From NCBI GenBank assembly GCA_047638695.1, contig JBLINY010000202.1, positions 1 to 5,605 on the forward strand: a DNA stretch of 5,605 nt. Direction: 5' to 3'. This document shows, one piece after another, positions 5,447 through 5,605 of the stretch. The notes beneath the pieces are model-generated. The model did not search any database, had not been told where the DNA came from, and saw nothing but the letters and a program-made list of their open reading frames with translations. The translations under genes and the position numbers were made by a program. The stretch's first letter is position 1, and every line of letters starts with the position of its first letter. Source of the DNA: JAHECQ01 sp047638695. Lineage in GTDB: Bacteria > Actinomycetota > Acidimicrobiia > Acidimicrobiales > SZUA-35.

Positions 5447-5512
5447 CAGTTTGAGGAACCCCCAGTCTTGAGAAGCATTCAGTCTTGAGAAGCACTCAGT
5501 CTTGAAAGCACT
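5447..5512 (+). repeat. 16/17-base tandem repeat array in the convergent gap
   Basis: Three clear units of CAGTCTTGAGAAGCAYT lie head to tail: 5463-5479, 5480-5496 (one mismatch to the first), and 5497-5512 (one base deleted). A degenerate unit of 16 bases (5447-5462, CAGTTTGAGG then AACCCC, about 11 matches to the first) abuts them in register. Units 1 and 2 can each fold into a tiny hairpin: AGTCTT pairs with AAG-C-ACT/ATT around a GAG loop with one bulged C. The array begins 10 bases after msrB and ends 12 bases before the stop of the minus-strand gene, so it fills most of the gap. Function unknown. Confidence 0.85.
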
Positions 5513-5523
5513 TGGTTGGAAGG

Positions 5524-5605
5524 TCAGCTGAGTTCGCCGACTACGTAGTCGATGCAGGCGGTTAGTGCTTCGATGTCGGTCGGCTCGATCGCCGGGAACA
5601 TAGCG
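5524..5605 (-). CDS. C-terminal end of an unidentified protein, possibly a c-type cytochrome (5' part outside window)
   Basis: Reading the minus strand, the last 26 codons of an open frame end at TGA (5524-5526). The peptide is AMFPAIEPTDIEALTACIDY, then VVGELS. Codon third positions are GC-rich in the style of the neighbouring genes, which supports real coding. A Met-x-Pro followed by an acidic helix of the type D-IEAL-x-x-C-IDYV resembles the end of class I cytochrome c domains, where the Met would be the distal heme ligand and the last helix closes the domain. The heme-binding CxxCH would lie beyond the window, so this identity is a guess. It converges with msrB across the repeat array. 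Confidence 0.55.
   Translation of the reverse strand, partial: AMFPAIEPTDIEALTACIDYVVGELS

Noticed and set aside
5447..5512. CRISPR array
   Set aside because: Units are 16-17 bases and directly adjacent, with no spacers and no cas genes.

Overview
The window reads as ordinary chromosomal DNA of a fairly GC-rich (about 60% by eye) Gram-positive-type bacterium. The short AGGAG ribosome sites at a fixed 7-base spacing, the GTG starts, the GC-rich third codon positions, the lipoprotein-type phosphoesterase and the style of the hpt, O-acetylhomoserine sulfhydrylase and cyclophilin proteins fit an actinobacterium. Acidimicrobiia is my best guess, but this is inference from general family knowledge and not a database match. 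No rRNA, tRNA, insertion sequence, CRISPR array or prophage gene is visible.

Layout: (1) 1-470, minus strand: the N-terminal part of a secreted lipoprotein of the calcineurin-like metallophosphoesterase family, cut by the window edge. (2) A 70-base divergent gap (471-540). (3) 541-1865, plus strand: a two-gene unit of enoyl-CoA hydratase and hypoxanthine phosphoribosyltransferase, overlapping by 4 bases and closed by a strong hairpin (1868-1905). (4) 1952-3274, plus strand: O-acetylhomoserine sulfhydrylase, followed by two partly overlapping hairpins (3289-3336). (5) 3384-4942, plus strand: a cytoplasmic-type cyclophilin and, 20 bases later, an isopenicillin N synthase-like Fe(II)/2-oxoglutarate oxygenase of unknown substrate. 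(6) 5024-5437, plus strand: methionine-R-sulfoxide reductase B. (7) 5438-5523: a convergent gap holding a small 16/17-base tandem repeat array. (8) 5524-5605, minus strand: the C-terminal 26 residues of another protein, possibly a c-type cytochrome.

Functionally this is a string of small housekeeping units: fatty acyl-CoA hydration, purine salvage, homocysteine/methionine synthesis by direct sulfhydrylation, proline isomerisation and repair of oxidised methionine. A loose sulfur amino acid theme links the sulfhydrylase with MsrB, but they are separated by two other genes and probably have separate promoters. The oxygenase is the only complete gene whose role cannot be read from the sequence.

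I did not find a convincing new multi-gene system. The points most worth a second look are the tandem repeat array beside MsrB, the orphan oxygenase coupled to a cyclophilin, the terminator-like hairpins, and a Lys-to-Arg change at the expected purine-contacting position of Hpt.
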